In this document: positions 26,447-36,570 of the stretch, piece after piece | Layout: each line of letters starts with the position of its first letter | Numbering within the stretch: position 1 is the first letter of the stretch | DNA from: Anaerococcus vaginimassiliensis | Lineage (GTDB): Bacteria > Bacillota > Clostridia > Tissierellales > Peptoniphilaceae | DNA length: 64,000 nucleotides | Direction of reading: 5' to 3' | NCBI RefSeq assembly: GCF_900626155.1 | Contig: NZ_LR130844.1 | Location: 925,940 to 989,939 of the forward strand | Position numbers and translations under genes: made by a program | Notes under the pieces: generated by a model | The model's input: the letters and a program-made list of their open reading frames with translations, nothing else | Databases searched by the model: none | Told to the model about the DNA's origin: nothing

Positions 26447-27324
26447 TAAAATCAGGATTCGTCTCAGTAGTAGGCCGTGCCAATGTTGGAAAGTCAACTC
26501 TTATGGAGAAGATTTTGGGAGAGAAAATCTCTATCATTTCCAACAAGGCGCAAACTACTAGAGATAAGATACAAATTATATACAATGATGAGGATAGCCA
26601 GATAATATTCTTAGATACTCCAGGCATCCAAACTCCTAGGAACAAACTTCAAGAAAGGCTATTGACCTTCTCTGAGGAAAGCTTGGCAGAGTCTGATATC
26701 ATAACCTTTGTTGTAGATGATTCAGAAGAGATTGGAAGAATAGATAGGGAAATCCTAGATATGCTTGGAAAAATCAAACTTCCAAAGATCCTTCTTATAA
26801 ATAAAACAGACCTTGCCGATAGTGAAAAAATAGCAAAGATCAGAGCAAACTTCAGAGCCTATGACTTTGATAGGATTATAGAAATATCTGCCCTAGAGGA
26901 TAAAAATATCGACATATACCTTGAAACAATCAAGGAAATGCTTGATTTTGGTCCAGCCTATTATGATAGGGACATGATTACAGATAGAAGCGAGAGATTT
27001 ATAGTAAGTGAAATAATTAGAGAAAAGGCCCTTAGGAACTTATCCGAGGAAGTCCCTCACGGAATAGCTGTAAGGATTGATGATTTTAAACAAAGAGATA
27101 ATAAGAAATTGATAGACATCAGAGCATCAATCATAGTAGAAAAGCCTAGCCACAAGGAGATAGTCATAGGAAAGAGTGGTTCTATGATTAAGAAAATCGG
27201 CATGGATGCAAGATACGAAATAGAGGCGTTTTTGTCATCTAAGGTCAACCTTCAATTGTGGGTTAAGGTTGAAAAGGACTGGCGCAAGAAAGAAAAGCTG
27301 GTGGATCGCTTTGGCTACAAGTGA
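26443..27324 (+). CDS. era: GTPase Era
   Basis: 293 residues. G1 GRANVGKST, G3 DTPGIQ, G4 NKTD and G5 ISALED are in place, then a C-terminal KH domain (EIVIGKSGSMIKKIGMDARY). Era binds 16S rRNA and assists 30S assembly, fitting the adjacent ybeY. The start overlaps cdd. Confidence 0.95.
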   Translation: MIKSGFVSVVGRANVGKSTLMEKILGEKISIISNKAQTTRDKIQIIYNDEDSQIIFLDTPGIQTPRNKLQERLLTFSEESLAESDIITFVVDDSEEIGRIDREILDMLGKIKLPKILLINKTDLADSEKIAKIRANFRAYDFDRIIEISALEDKNIDIYLETIKEMLDFGPAYYDRDMITDRSERFIVSEIIREKALRNLSEEVPHGIAVRIDDFKQRDNKKLIDIRASIIVEKPSHKEIVIGKSGSMIKKIGMDARYEIEAFLSSKVNLQLWVKVEKDWRKKEKLVDRFGYK

Positions 27325-28078
27325 TCTCGATGATGTTACAGGTTTCGTCCTTAGAGAGTTTAAATACAAGGAATCAAGTAAGATTGTAGAAGTCTTTACT
27401 GAAAAGTTCGGGAGGATTTCAATTATAGCCAAGGGTGTACTAAAGAAAAACGCCAAAAACCTCTCATTGACAGCGAGATTTATGAAGGTAAACTTATCCT
27501 TGTACAAGTCTGGCAAGGACTTTTATGGGATAAAGGAAGGACATTTAGTAGAAACTTATAAGATTAGCAATAAAAGCTTCGATATAATCTTATACAAGTC
27601 CGCTATGTGCGATTTGCTCCTTAGAACAATTGATGAAACCCAGATACAAACAGTGTATACCTTGCTTGATAATAGTTTTTCTGCTTTTGAAAAGGCAAGG
27701 GATAATTACATAAATATCTTCCTAGCCTTTCTCATAAAATACATATCCTTTTCGGGGCTAAAGCCAAACTTTTCTACTTGCGGTATTTGCGGTAAAATTA
27801 TAGGAAGAAGAGATGGATATTTTTCGATAGAAGAGGCCTCTATGATTTGTGATGATGATATGGCTAAGGTAGGTGATAAACTCTACCTAAACCACGATCA
27901 AATCAGATATTTTATGAAGCTATTATATACCAAATCAGAGGACCTATCTTCTATAGATCCCCCAGAGGATTATGAAAAAGTAGCTAGATTGATAATAGAT
28001 TATTGCTTAAAAAGACTCGAGCTTAGGAACTTTTCTTCTATGGATTGGGTCTATAATAAATTAAGCGAAAGGAATTAG
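27311..28078 (+). CDS. recO: DNA repair protein RecO
   Basis: The RecO family sequence begins at [20 protein letters not shown]. The best start is TTG at 27311 (GGTGGA site upstream), giving 255 residues and a 14-base overlap with era; an ATG at 27269 is possible but would lie far inside era. An N-terminal OB fold ([18 protein letters not shown]) and a zinc cluster C-x2-C...C ([15 protein letters not shown], then MICDD) are visible. It loads RecA with RecR in recombinational repair. Confidence 0.9.
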   Translation: MATSDLDDVTGFVLREFKYKESSKIVEVFTEKFGRISIIAKGVLKKNAKNLSLTARFMKVNLSLYKSGKDFYGIKEGHLVETYKISNKSFDIILYKSAMCDLLLRTIDETQIQTVYTLLDNSFSAFEKARDNYINIFLAFLIKYISFSGLKPNFSTCGICGKIIGRRDGYFSIEEASMICDDDMAKVGDKLYLNHDQIRYFMKLLYTKSEDLSSIDPPEDYEKVARLIIDYCLKRLELRNFSSMDWVYNKLSERN

Positions 28079-28079
28079 A

Positions 28080-28961
28080 ATGTACTTTGAAGATTTAATA
28101 TTAAAACTTGAAGAGTTTTGGAAGAAACAGGGATGCTCTGTTATGCTTCCTTATGATACAGAAAAAGGAGCAGGAACAATGAACCCTCATACTTTCCTTA
28201 GGGCATTGGGACCTGAACCATGGAAGGTGTGCTATGTAGAGCCATCCAGACGTCCTGCAGATGGTAGGTATGGAGAAAACCCAAACAGACTCTACCAACA
28301 CCACCAAATGCAAATTCTTTTAAAACCAACTCCAGACAATATCCAAGAGCTTTACCTAGAATGTCTTGAATACATCGGCATCGACCCAAAAGAGCACGAT
28401 ATCCGCTTTGTAGAGGACAACTGGGAAAGCCCAACCCTTGGAGCATGGGGACTTGGTTGGGAAGTATGGCTTGATGGAATGGAAATCACCCAATTTACCT
28501 ATTTCCAACAAGTTGGAGGAATCAACTGCGAGATAGAAAGCGGGGAGATTACCATAGGTCTTGAAAGAATCTTCATGTACCTAGAAGATGTGGACAATGT
28601 ATTTGATATCAAATGGTCAGAGGCTTTGACCTACAGAGATATATTTGGACTACCTGAATATGAAAACTCCAAATATTCCTTCGAAGATGCAGATAACGAA
28701 GTCCTAGAAAACCTCTTTAACATCTATGAAAAAGAGGCAAACAGACTAATTGACCTAGGTCTTTGCATCCCAGCCTATGACAATGTATTAAAAACAAGTC
28801 ACACCTTCAACACCCTTGATGCCAAAGGGGCGATATCAGTTTCTGAGAGAAGCCACTACATCAAAAGGGTAAGAGATGTATCAAGCAAGGTAGCCCACAA
28901 GTTTATTGAAAAAAGAGAAGAGTTAGGTTACCCTCTTCTAAGAAAGGATAATGATGAGTAA
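28080..28961 (+). CDS. glyQ: Glycyl-tRNA synthetase alpha subunit
   Basis: 293 residues, full length and strongly conserved throughout ([60 protein letters not shown]). It forms the alpha2beta2 glycyl-tRNA synthetase with GlyS. No T-box leader is present because it is internal to the operon, one base after recO. It overlaps glyS by 11 bases. Confidence 0.97.
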   Translation: MYFEDLILKLEEFWKKQGCSVMLPYDTEKGAGTMNPHTFLRALGPEPWKVCYVEPSRRPADGRYGENPNRLYQHHQMQILLKPTPDNIQELYLECLEYIGIDPKEHDIRFVEDNWESPTLGAWGLGWEVWLDGMEITQFTYFQQVGGINCEIESGEITIGLERIFMYLEDVDNVFDIKWSEALTYRDIFGLPEYENSKYSFEDADNEVLENLFNIYEKEANRLIDLGLCIPAYDNVLKTSHTFNTLDAKGAISVSERSHYIKRVRDVSSKVAHKFIEKREELGYPLLRKDNDE

Positions 28962-31017
28962 TTACTTATTAGAAATCGGAGTAGAAGAGATACCTTCTGA
29001 TTATGTCAAAAACACCAAAAATCAATTAAAAGAGAAGTTTGAAAAGCTAATAACAGATAACAAACTAACTTGCGATGAGATTGTTGTAGAATCAACTCCA
29101 AGAAGATTTGCCATATTTCTAGAAAATATAAATGCAGATACAGAAGAAAAGACAATTTCTGTCAAAGGACCAAGTGTAAAGATAGCCTATGATGAAGGCG
29201 GAGAGCCTAAAAAACCTCTCCTAGGCTTTCTAAAAGGTCAAGGAGCAGAGATTTCTGATGTTGTAATCAGAGAGTTTAAGGGAGAAGACTACATCTATGT
29301 AGAAAAAAAGGAAAAGGCAAAATCAGTCGCAGAAGTCCTAGAAGAAAATGTCTATGACCTCGTAAAATCAATATCTTTTCCTAGATCTATGAGATGGAGA
29401 GGCAAATCAATCCGTTGGGCAAGACCAATCAGATGGTTTGTTTCCTTATTAGATGATGAAATATTAGAATTTGATGCTGAAGATATCAGCGTATCAAACA
29501 TTACCAAAGGTCATAGAAGTCTTGGTAGCAATTATATAGTAGTAGACAAGATAGAAAACTATGAGAAACTCCTTAGGGAAAACTATGTAATCCTAAGATA
29601 CAAGGACAGAAAAGATTTAATCCTAAGAGGCCTAAATAGACTTTCTAGTGAAGTTGGCGGAGAATACATGAAAGATGCTGACCTCCTAGATGAAGTTATA
29701 AACATAGTTGAATATCCAACAGTCCTAATAGGAGATATAGATAAGAAATACCTAGAACTACCAAAGGAAGTTATCACAACTCCTATGAAAGACCACCAAA
29801 GGTATTTCCCAGTAGAAGATGAAAACAAGAACCTTCTTCCATACTTCTTACTAGTGAGAAATGGGGATGATACACACTCTGAAAATGTAGTAGAAGGAAA
29901 CAAAAAGGTTCTAGTGGCAAGACTTGAAGATGCCAAGTTCTTCTACGATATAGACATGAAAAAGCCACTAGATGCTTATGTTGATGATTTATCTAATCTA
30001 GCTTTCTTCGAAGGTCTAGGCGATATGAAGCTAAAGACGAAAAGATTAGAAAGACTAGCTGAAAACTATAGACTTGCCCTAGATATTGGAGATGACATGG
30101 CTCATCCTATAGGAAGAGCTGCCTATCTATCAAAGGCAGACCTTGTAACAAAAATGGTAGTCGAATTTACCGAACTACAAGGAACTATGGGTAGGATTTA
30201 TGCAGAAAAATCAGGCGAAGAAGAAAGAATATCAACAGCCATAGAAGAAGCCTACATGCCAAGGTCAGCAGGAGATAGACTACCTAAGACAATCACAGGG
30301 ATAGTTCTTTCTATAGCTGACAAGATGGATACCATAGTTGGTCTATACGCTATAGAAAAATACGTTACAGGTAGCCAAGACCCATTCGGCCTAAGAAGAG
30401 CTTGCCTTGGAATAATAAATATCTTCCTAGAAAACTCAATAGATGTTGACCTAAGAAAGCTCATAGGAGATGCCCTTCTTATCTATACAGAAGAAAATGA
30501 GCTATCCTTTGACTATGATCTAGCAATGGAGAAAACCTTAGACTTCTTTAGAGATAGACTTAGAAACAAGCTAATAGATGACGGGCACAAGTATGACACT
30601 GTAAATGCTGTCCTAAAAGATGGCGAGCTAAACATCCTAAAACTAACAAAGAAAGTCGAAGCTTTAGACAAGTTCTTAGAAGAAAATGAAGATCAAATTT
30701 CCTACTTTACAAGAATAGTAAACCTATCAGATTCTAATATAGGTGAAGAAGTAAACAAAGACCTATTAGAAGGCGACCTTGAAAGAGACTTCTTTGCTGA
30801 AGTAAACGCCCTAGGAGAATATAAGGAAAGTAGCGAAACAGACTATCTCAAAGAACTAGAAAACATCAAGATGACAAGTGAGGTAGGAAACAACTACCTT
30901 GACAATACAATGATCAATGTAGAAGATGAAGATCTCAAGGCAAACAGAATTGCCATGCTTAATATCCTTGCCAGGAGGATAAGAGAAATCTTTGATGTAA
31001 AAGAGCTTGCAAGGTAG
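28951..31017 (+). CDS. glyS: Glycyl-tRNA synthetase beta subunit
   Basis: 688 residues, full length. It starts [19 protein letters not shown] and carries the family marks [31 protein letters not shown] and [15 protein letters not shown]. It binds tRNA-Gly and completes the synthetase with GlyQ. Two adjacent ATG codons are possible starts. The next gene follows after two bases. Confidence 0.97.
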   Translation: MMSNYLLEIGVEEIPSDYVKNTKNQLKEKFEKLITDNKLTCDEIVVESTPRRFAIFLENINADTEEKTISVKGPSVKIAYDEGGEPKKPLLGFLKGQGAEISDVVIREFKGEDYIYVEKKEKAKSVAEVLEENVYDLVKSISFPRSMRWRGKSIRWARPIRWFVSLLDDEILEFDAEDISVSNITKGHRSLGSNYIVVDKIENYEKLLRENYVILRYKDRKDLILRGLNRLSSEVGGEYMKDADLLDEVINIVEYPTVLIGDIDKKYLELPKEVITTPMKDHQRYFPVEDENKNLLPYFLLVRNGDDTHSENVVEGNKKVLVARLEDAKFFYDIDMKKPLDAYVDDLSNLAFFEGLGDMKLKTKRLERLAENYRLALDIGDDMAHPIGRAAYLSKADLVTKMVVEFTELQGTMGRIYAEKSGEEERISTAIEEAYMPRSAGDRLPKTITGIVLSIADKMDTIVGLYAIEKYVTGSQDPFGLRRACLGIINIFLENSIDVDLRKLIGDALLIYTEENELSFDYDLAMEKTLDFFRDRLRNKLIDDGHKYDTVNAVLKDGELNILKLTKKVEALDKFLEENEDQISYFTRIVNLSDSNIGEEVNKDLLEGDLERDFFAEVNALGEYKESSETDYLKELENIKMTSEVGNNYLDNTMINVEDEDLKANRIAMLNILARRIREIFDVKELAR

Positions 31018-31019
31018 AA

Positions 31020-31850
31020 ATGAAAGAGCTTAAGATCGTAATTGTAAGCGACTCCACAGGAGAGACCGCCCAAAATTATATCAAATCTGTAACTAGCCAA
31101 TTCCCAACCCTAAAGGCTAATATAGTCAGAAAACCTGGCATCACGACTACAGATGAGATAGATGATATACTAAAAGAAATAGACGAAAAAACAATCCTTG
31201 TCCAAACCATAGCCACCAAGAGCCTATCAGACTACTTGAGGGCAGAATCTAAGAAAAGAAACATCGAAGATATGGACATCCTAAACTATGGGATAAGAAA
31301 AGTAGAAGAGGCGACAGGGCTTGAGGCTATCAGAGAGGTTGGCCTAACTAGAACCCTATCCAAAGACTATTTCAATATGATAGAGGCCATAGAGTTTGCT
31401 ATCCAATACGACGATGGCAAAGACCCTAGAGGCTTTCCTCTATCAGACATAGTCCTAGTTGGAGTATCAAGAACAAGCAAGACTCCGACAACCATGTATC
31501 TTGCAACCAAGAACCTAAAAGTATCAAACCTACCTTTGGTACCTGAAGTAAGGCTACCAAAAGAGATATTTGAAGTAGATCCAGAAAGGATCATAGGTCT
31601 TGTCATAGACCCTAACAAACTATCAACCATAAGAGAAATTAGGAGCAAATCTTTGGGAATCATGGGAGAGTCAATCTATTATGAAGATGCAAGAATCCAA
31701 AGAGAGCTTGACTATGCAAGAGAAGTGTTCAAGGATTTAGACTGTAAGGTAATTGATGTAACAGAAAACACCATCGAGCAAACCGCCACAGAAATAGTCC
31801 AATACTACTTTGAGAAATTCCCAGAAGAACGTGACAAGCATATCCAATAG
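31020..31850 (+). CDS. Pyruvate,phosphate dikinase regulatory protein
   Basis: 276 residues of the DUF299 family (B. subtilis YqfL position). N-terminal VSDSTGETA and the P-loop-like GVSRTSKTPTTMYLA are clear. The bifunctional ADP-dependent kinase/phosphorylase inactivates and reactivates pyruvate,phosphate dikinase (or PEP synthase). Gene order glyQ-glyS-yqfL is the same in B. subtilis. The target enzyme is not in this window. Confidence 0.92.
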   Translation: MKELKIVIVSDSTGETAQNYIKSVTSQFPTLKANIVRKPGITTTDEIDDILKEIDEKTILVQTIATKSLSDYLRAESKKRNIEDMDILNYGIRKVEEATGLEAIREVGLTRTLSKDYFNMIEAIEFAIQYDDGKDPRGFPLSDIVLVGVSRTSKTPTTMYLATKNLKVSNLPLVPEVRLPKEIFEVDPERIIGLVIDPNKLSTIREIRSKSLGIMGESIYYEDARIQRELDYAREVFKDLDCKVIDVTENTIEQTATEIVQYYFEKFPEERDKHIQ

Positions 31851-31869
31851 GAAAAGCTAAGGAGGTAGA

Positions 31870-33402
31870 ATGAAGAAAGATAAAATATTAGTATTAAACT
31901 TCGGTGGTCAATACGACCAACTCATCGTAAGAAGAGTTAGGGAAATGGGAGTTTATGCTGAATTATTCGATTGTGACACACCTGTAGATGACCTTCCCCT
32001 AGAAGGAGTAGCAGGCATAATCCTAACAGGTGGCCCACAATCAGTAAACGACAAGAATTCCCTAAAAGCTGACGATAAAATATTCGATCTAGGAATCCCA
32101 ATCCTTGGAATCTGCTATGGTCTTCAATATATCAACCACTACTACGGTGGAGAAGTTGAAACACCAAGAAACGGCGAATATGGAAAAACACCACTATTTG
32201 TAGATCAAAACAGCGAGCTTTTCAAAAACGTACCTCAAGAATCTGTAATCTGGATGAACCACAGAGACAGAGTATCACAAATTGCCGAAGGCTTTAAGAA
32301 AATATCTTGGACCCTAAACGCACCAGTAGCAGGAATAGAAAGCAAAGAAAAGAAAATCTACGCAGTCCAATTTCACCCAGAAGTAGTTCACTCAGAATAC
32401 GGCCGTGAAATGCTAGAAAACTTCGTAATAAACATTGCGAAAGCAGAAAAAACTTGGACTATGGAAGACTTCGCCAAAGAAAAAATAGCAGAAATCAAAG
32501 AAAAATATGAGGGTGAGAAGATGATCTGCGGTCTATCAGGTGGAGTAGACAGCTCTGTCGCAGCAACAATCGTATCCAAAGCCATAGGAGATAACCTTCA
32601 ATGTATCTTCGTAGACCACGGACTCCTTCGTAAAGACGAAGCCAAATCCGTAATGGAAACCTACAAGGACCTTGGCCTAAACGTAAAGATGGTCGACAAA
32701 TCTGAAGAATTCTTAGGTCTACTAAAAGGCGTAGACGATCCAGAAGAAAAAAGAAAAATCATAGGTAACCACTTCGTAGAAGTATTTGAAGAAGAAGCCA
32801 AGAAAATCGGTGGAGCCAAATACCTAGTCCAAGGAACAATCTACCCAGACGTCATAGAGAGTGGGAAAGATAAGGCAAGCGTCATAAAAAGCCACCACAA
32901 CGTTGGAGGACTTCCAGAAGATATGGATTTTGTAGGACTCGTTGAACCACTAAGAGAACTCTTCAAAGACGAGGTAAGAGCAGTAGGTGAAGCAATTGGA
33001 GTCCCACACGATATGGTATGGAGACAACCATTCCCAGGACCAGGCCTTGCCATAAGAGTAATGGGAGAAATCACCAAAGACAAACTAGAAATAGTAAGAG
33101 AAACCGACGCTATTCTAAGAGAAGAAGTAGAAAACTTTGGACTAAAAGAAGACATCTGGCAATACTTCACAGTTTGGACCCCAATAAAAACTGTAGGAGT
33201 AAAAGGAGATGCGAGAAGCTACGATAATGTCATAGCAGTAAGAGCCGTAACCAGCACCGACGCCATGACAGTAGAAGCAGCCAACCTCCCATACGACCTA
33301 ATGCAAACCCTCTCCAACAGAATGATAAACGAAGTAGCCGGAGTAGGAAGAATAGTGTATGATATAACATCAAAACCACCAGGAACAATTGAATGGGAAT
33401 AA
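31870..33402 (+). CDS. guaA: GMP synthase (glutamine-hydrolysing)
   Basis: 510 residues. N-terminal class I amidotransferase with GGPQSVN, nucleophile C82 in ILGICYGLQY and FHPEVVHS. The ATP-pyrophosphatase loop is LSGGVDSSVAA near residue 219, and the C-terminal dimer domain is PPGTIEWE. It converts XMP to GMP. Strong AAGGAGG. Its last 12 bases (GAATGGGAATAA) are the core att site for the islands downstream. The coding end is intact. Confidence 0.97.
   Translation: MKKDKILVLNFGGQYDQLIVRRVREMGVYAELFDCDTPVDDLPLEGVAGIILTGGPQSVNDKNSLKADDKIFDLGIPILGICYGLQYINHYYGGEVETPRNGEYGKTPLFVDQNSELFKNVPQESVIWMNHRDRVSQIAEGFKKISWTLNAPVAGIESKEKKIYAVQFHPEVVHSEYGREMLENFVINIAKAEKTWTMEDFAKEKIAEIKEKYEGEKMICGLSGGVDSSVAATIVSKAIGDNLQCIFVDHGLLRKDEAKSVMETYKDLGLNVKMVDKSEEFLGLLKGVDDPEEKRKIIGNHFVEVFEEEAKKIGGAKYLVQGTIYPDVIESGKDKASVIKSHHNVGGLPEDMDFVGLVEPLRELFKDEVRAVGEAIGVPHDMVWRQPFPGPGLAIRVMGEITKDKLEIVRETDAILREEVENFGLKEDIWQYFTVWTPIKTVGVKGDARSYDNVIAVRAVTSTDAMTVEAANLPYDLMQTLSNRMINEVAGVGRIVYDITSKPPGTIEWE
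33391..33402 (+). other. att core at the 3' end of guaA (attL)
   Basis: GAATGGGAATAA, the final codons of guaA, recurs exactly at 48802-48813 and in variant form AAGTGGGAGTAG at 62882-62893. The guaA 3' end is a known integration site for genomic islands in Firmicutes. Confidence 0.7.
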
Positions 33403-33449
33403 TCGCAAAATTTTCTAAAATGGCTTGATTACAAGCTATATAGAGAATA

Positions 33450-33571
33450 AAAAATGGCTACTGGTACTCAAATGGTACTGGAAGCTAAAAAGAATAAACT
33501 AAATAATAGTTCCAAGTGGTTTACATTTGGACAAAAAATTAGATCATAACTTAAGTGTTATGGTCTTTTTT
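33450..33571 (+). repeat. Island left-end block, copy 1 (tiny ORF plus terminator)
   Basis: AAAATGGCTACTGGTACTC...GTTCCAAGTGGTTTACATTT...TTAGA recurs at 35553 and 49011. Each copy can encode a ~28-32 residue peptide starting MATGTQMVL, and each is followed by a hairpin terminator (here GATCATAAC/GTTATGGTC, 33542-33565). GGTACT repeats also occur in the right-end blocks, so integrase arm-site function is an alternative. Confidence 0.6.
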
Positions 33572-33618
33572 ATTTGATAGGTTGTACAATTAAAAGCGAC
33601 ATCTAGTATAAAATAAAT

Positions 33619-33864
33619 TTAAAAAATCAACTAAAAATATACTCAACATATGAAGAAAAAGAAATTTATATTATAGACCTAGAACAATTTAGAGATTTAC
33701 AATGGTCACTTTTAAATGCAACAAATAATATAAACCAGACCGTAAAAGCAACTAATACAACGGGAGTCATTTATAAGAAAGATATAGATTATATGAGAGA
33801 AAAAATAGAGAAAATATCCAAGGAGTTGTGGGATGTGCATTCACTATTATTAAGGAGGGAATGA
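33619..33864 (+). pseudogene. mobC-like relaxosome gene remnant, copy 1
   Basis: Matches the intact gene at 39979 from KNQLKIY onward but lacks the start. It also lacks the middle (the FEKKMKLANCKTMSHF region) by deletion between two copies of GAAAAAGAAATTT. The rest (IDLEQFRDLQWSLLNATNNI, then GVIYKKDIDYMREKIE) is readable to a stop at 33864. Upstream bases TTTGATAGGTTGTACA match those before copy 3 at 42825. Confidence 0.75.
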
Positions 33865-33977
33865 AAAAATGTAGAAATTATGATAATATTTAAACTTCTA
33901 GTTCAATAATTAAAGTTTTATAATACTACGATATGCTCTATTTCTATAGGAGTGTATAGATATTTAAAAGCAAAAAA

Positions 33978-34019
33978 TGTATCAACCCTTACCCTTATGT
34001 CAGGATTTAGGTTGATACA
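33978..34019. other. 10-bp inverted repeat in an otherwise empty stretch
   Basis: TGTATCAACC (33978-33987) and GGTTGATACA (34010-34019) form a perfect stem with a 22-base loop and no T run. The surrounding 33865-34192 holds no gene that I can support and is probably element debris. Confidence 0.4.
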
Positions 34020-34192
34020 CAAAATTATTTACAGCCCCAGTTAAATATAGACAATCAAGATTAACTAGTAATTATCATTTAATCTTAAATTAGTGCGTTC
34101 GATTTTAAATTGTACAAATAAGTGTTGACAATCCAAGGTGTAAAAGTTCGAGGCAAGTTGACCCGATGTGTAGAGGGGCAATAAATTAAAAC

Positions 34193-34618
34193 TTATTTAT
34201 TATCAATCTCAAATTTTTTTTGTAGCATTTCCAGACTTTGATAAACGATTTTATATTGTTCATCTGTCCATTCTGATGTTAACTTCTGATTAAATTCTTT
34301 TAATGCTCTACTTAAAGGTTCATATTTTAATCGTCCCCTTTCTGTAAGATATATTTTTTTGTTTCTTTTATCTTTAGGGTCTGTTTCTCGTGTGATATAT
34401 CCTTTTTGCTCTAATGATTTAACCATTCGAGCCGTACCAGCCTTATCTACTTTCACAAGCTTTGTTAATTCATCCTGAGTCAATCCATCCTGTTTTGTAA
34501 GTGCCATGTAATAAGGCTCTTCTCCGACACTAATGTCAAATGGAACAACTACATTTTTTAATTCTTGCTGAATACATCTCGATAAATAAGTTATAAGTTT
34601 TCCGATACTTTTCTCCAC
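34193..34618 (-). CDS. MarR-family transcriptional regulator
   Basis: 141 residues. The winged helix is clear: GLTQDELTKLVKVDKAGTAR, then MVKSLEQKGYITRETDPKDK with RNKKIYLTERG as the wing. It is the second gene of a minus-strand unit, one base after a DUF2798-like membrane protein. The promoter of that unit overlaps a 13-bp-arm palindrome, so autorepression is very likely. The ligand is unknown. Confidence 0.88.
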   Translation of the reverse strand: MEKSIGKLITYLSRCIQQELKNVVVPFDISVGEEPYYMALTKQDGLTQDELTKLVKVDKAGTARMVKSLEQKGYITRETDPKDKRNKKIYLTERGRLKYEPLSRALKEFNQKLTSEWTDEQYKIVYQSLEMLQKKFEIDNK

Positions 34619-34619
34619 T

Positions 34620-35039
34620 TTATGCCTCTTTTCTTCTTAAAACTTTGTCCAATATCACATTCCAAAAAATACTCGAAAAATATCCTAATACAACATTAAT
34701 AGGAAATGAGGAAAAATATATTTTCCAGAAATTCTCATCATATCCCTTCATTCTTAACAATCCGCTTACAGACATAATTGTAGTAAAATATATCGCTGGA
34801 ATTATTGATGAAAGAACTAAAAAAACAATATATGATTTTCCAGTATATAGTTTCTCTGTTACTTTTGCACCTATAAGTCCAGCCGGAAAAATCAAAGATG
34901 CTATACTTGCAACTATAGATTGCAATAACATCATTAAAAGTATAGACGGAAAAACAATTTTTCCAGTATTCATCTGAGACATAATGCAACTCATTGTACT
35001 CCCCATCAATATAGGGAAAATATAACGTTTATATTTCAT
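34620..35039 (-). CDS. DUF2798-like four-helix membrane protein
   Basis: 139 residues from the ATG at 35039. Hydrophobic segments with the DUF2798 pattern (FPILMGSTMSCIMSQMNTG; LLQSIVASIASLIFPAGLIG; KVTEKLYTG) occur, with at least three or four membrane spans. Longer in-frame starts at 35060 and 35081 fall at or inside the promoter/operator and are unlikely. Co-transcribed with a MarR regulator. A role in resistance or small-molecule export is often presumed for such pairs but is not shown. Confidence 0.65.
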   Translation of the reverse strand: MKYKRYIFPILMGSTMSCIMSQMNTGKIVFPSILLMMLLQSIVASIASLIFPAGLIGAKVTEKLYTGKSYIVFLVLSSIIPAIYFTTIMSVSGLLRMKGYDENFWKIYFSSFPINVVLGYFSSIFWNVILDKVLRRKEA

Positions 35040-35069
35040 TACTCTTACATCACTTTTCATAATAAGTGA

Positions 35070-35107
35070 AGTATACCACAAATTAGTTGATGCGTCAACT
35101 AATTTGT
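35070..35107 (-). promoter_or_regulatory. Promoter overlapped by a MarR-type operator
   Basis: Minus strand: -35 TTGACG (35098-35093), 17 bases, -10 TATACT (35075-35070). A perfect palindrome with 13-base arms (ACAAATTAGTTGA, 35078-35090, with its complement at 35095-35107) covers the -35 and spacer, an ideal repressor position. Confidence 0.8.
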
Positions 35108-35159
35108 TTTTAAGTTTATATCTCTTAAAATAATATTTTAGTGGTGAATTTCGTAGTAA

Positions 35160-35460
35160 ATACTGTTTCTATAAATTTTTCCTTTCAAAGGGTAGCTGGC
35201 GGCAGCCAGTGCAGGGGAAGCGTAGTGTCCTCTTTTTGATTTGGAACAGACCATGACTGCGGAAAATCACAGCCCTCTGGCGAGGAGCCTTCGGAGAACA
35301 CAATGCACCAACCTCTGGGTGGTGTATAATTACGCCCTTAGTAAACTAAGGGATTTCAGGCTTCTCCCGTTACAGCTGTTTTTTCAATAGTTCCTGCGTG
35401 TCCTGCCTGTGAAAAATGAGTTTCAACAACAGCATGACATCATCATCATCATCTGTCAGG
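35160..35460. other. GC-richer structured segment of unknown origin
   Basis: Clearly richer in G and C than its surroundings, with several hairpins (GCTGGC...GCCAG; CCCTTAGT/ACTAAGGG at about 35336-35353). I found no complete gene. One minus-strand frame is open for a short stretch but has no start or recognised family. It looks like a fragment of foreign DNA. Confidence 0.4.
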
Positions 35461-35466
35461 CGATCT

Positions 35467-35508
35467 GGTATGGATACAATAAATTGTGCTATTTATTGTA
35501 TCCATACC
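35467..35508. other. Perfect 18-bp inverted repeat
   Basis: GGTATGGATACAATAAAT (35467-35484), loop TGTGCT, exact complement at 35491-35508. There is no T run, so it is not a typical terminator. It sits just before left-end block copy 2 and may be a recombinase or replication-related site. Confidence 0.6.
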
Positions 35509-35552
35509 AATTAAGCGAGAAAACCAGAATGGTTTTCGAGAGGAAAGTTGTA

Positions 35553-35669
35553 AAAAATGGCTACTGGTACTCAAATGGTACTGGGAGTAAAAAAAATAAT
35601 TAAAATAATAGTTCCAAGTGGTTTACATTTGGACAAAAATTAGACCGTAGTTTCAAGCTACGGTCTTTT
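35553..35669 (+). repeat. Island left-end block, copy 2
   Basis: Same sequence as at 33450 and 49011. The tiny ORF starts at 35557 and is frameshifted relative to copy 1. Terminator GACCGTAG/CTACGGTC at 35643-35665. Confidence 0.6.
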
Positions 35670-35681
35670 GAGTACATATTT

Positions 35682-36113
35682 TTATTTTAAAAATCTTGAT
35701 TTTTTAGGATAAGATAACTTCCAATCTTCAAATTCCTCGTCTGTTATCTCATCGTTGTAATGCTTTTTTCTAATCTCATTCCATTCTATAAGAAAATTAT
35801 TGAAGTCTACATCATTTGATAAAAGTCCATTAATTTCTCCATCACCTGCTAAAGGTCTAAACTTCATGTCTTTTTCATAATCAAATATTATATGCATTAT
35901 TTCAAAAATAGAATTAGGTTCATGATTAATTAATGCTGATATATCACAATCAAGTGCTTCAGATATTTTTTGTAATTGTTCTTTACTTGGAGATCTATTT
36001 CCAAGTTCATAATTTCTTATGGCAGCATCTGTCAAACCAGACTTAATAGCGAGTTCTTTTTGAGTTAAGTTTCGCATAAGTCTTAACTTTTTTAATTTTT
36101 CTCCAGAAATCAA
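35682..36113 (-). CDS. XRE-family repressor of the integrative element
   Basis: 143 residues. Cro/C1 HTH at residues 5-60 (LRLMRNLTQKELAIKSGLTD, then AAIRNYELGNRSPS) and an acidic C-terminal domain (DEEFEDWKLSYPKKSRFLK). It is divergent from the xis-int genes, the usual place for the element's lysogeny-type repressor. Holding xis-int off is inferred from the arrangement. Confidence 0.85.
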   Translation of the reverse strand: MISGEKLKKLRLMRNLTQKELAIKSGLTDAAIRNYELGNRSPSKEQLQKISEALDCDISALINHEPNSIFEIMHIIFDYEKDMKFRPLAGDGEINGLLSNDVDFNNFLIEWNEIRKKHYNDEITDEEFEDWKLSYPKKSRFLK

Positions 36114-36374
36114 ACTAACTCCTCCTTATTTCACAATAACTATAAATATTTTATCACAAAATGAACAAAAGCTCAACAAAACTGTTCTGTTGTAAATATT
36201 TGCAAGTATCTGAATATTTTAGAAAAAAATAAATAGAAAAAACTTGACAGAACAAATGTGAACTGTTATTATATATACATACCGTTCGATATTGAACGGA
36301 AATTGTAAGATATATAAATTAATGCTCGCCCTTTTGAGGATGTAGAACCTTACAAACTATAAAAGGAGGACATT

Positions 36375-36569
36375 ATGAAAGGTATTTTTATGAATGCAAA
36401 AGATGTACAAGAATTTCTTGATGTAAGTAGGACAACAGCATATCAGATTATAAACGATATGAATCAAGACCTACTTAAATTAGGTTATCGTGTGCAAAGA
36501 GGAAAGGTAAATAGAGAATACTTTATGGAAAAGTATTGCTATAAACCAACAAATGCAAAGGAGGTTTAA
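36375..36569 (+). CDS. Excisionase-like DNA-binding protein, 64 aa
   Basis: HTH-like MNAKDVQEFLDVSRTTAYQI, then INDMNQDLLKLGYRVQRGKV, typical of small excisionases/helix-turn-helix 17 proteins. AAGGAGG precedes the ATG. It lies immediately upstream of the integrase and probably acts as recombination directionality factor. Confidence 0.82.
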   Translation: MKGIFMNAKDVQEFLDVSRTTAYQIINDMNQDLLKLGYRVQRGKVNREYFMEKYCYKPTNAKEV

Positions 36570-36570
36570 A

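Noticed and set aside
28000-28080. T-box riboswitch before glyQS
   Set aside because: glyQ follows recO after one base; no leader, specifier loop or terminator is present.
35409-35603. 64-residue ORF across the 18-bp inverted repeat
   Set aside because: It runs through a palindrome and the repeated left-end block without family match or ribosome site.
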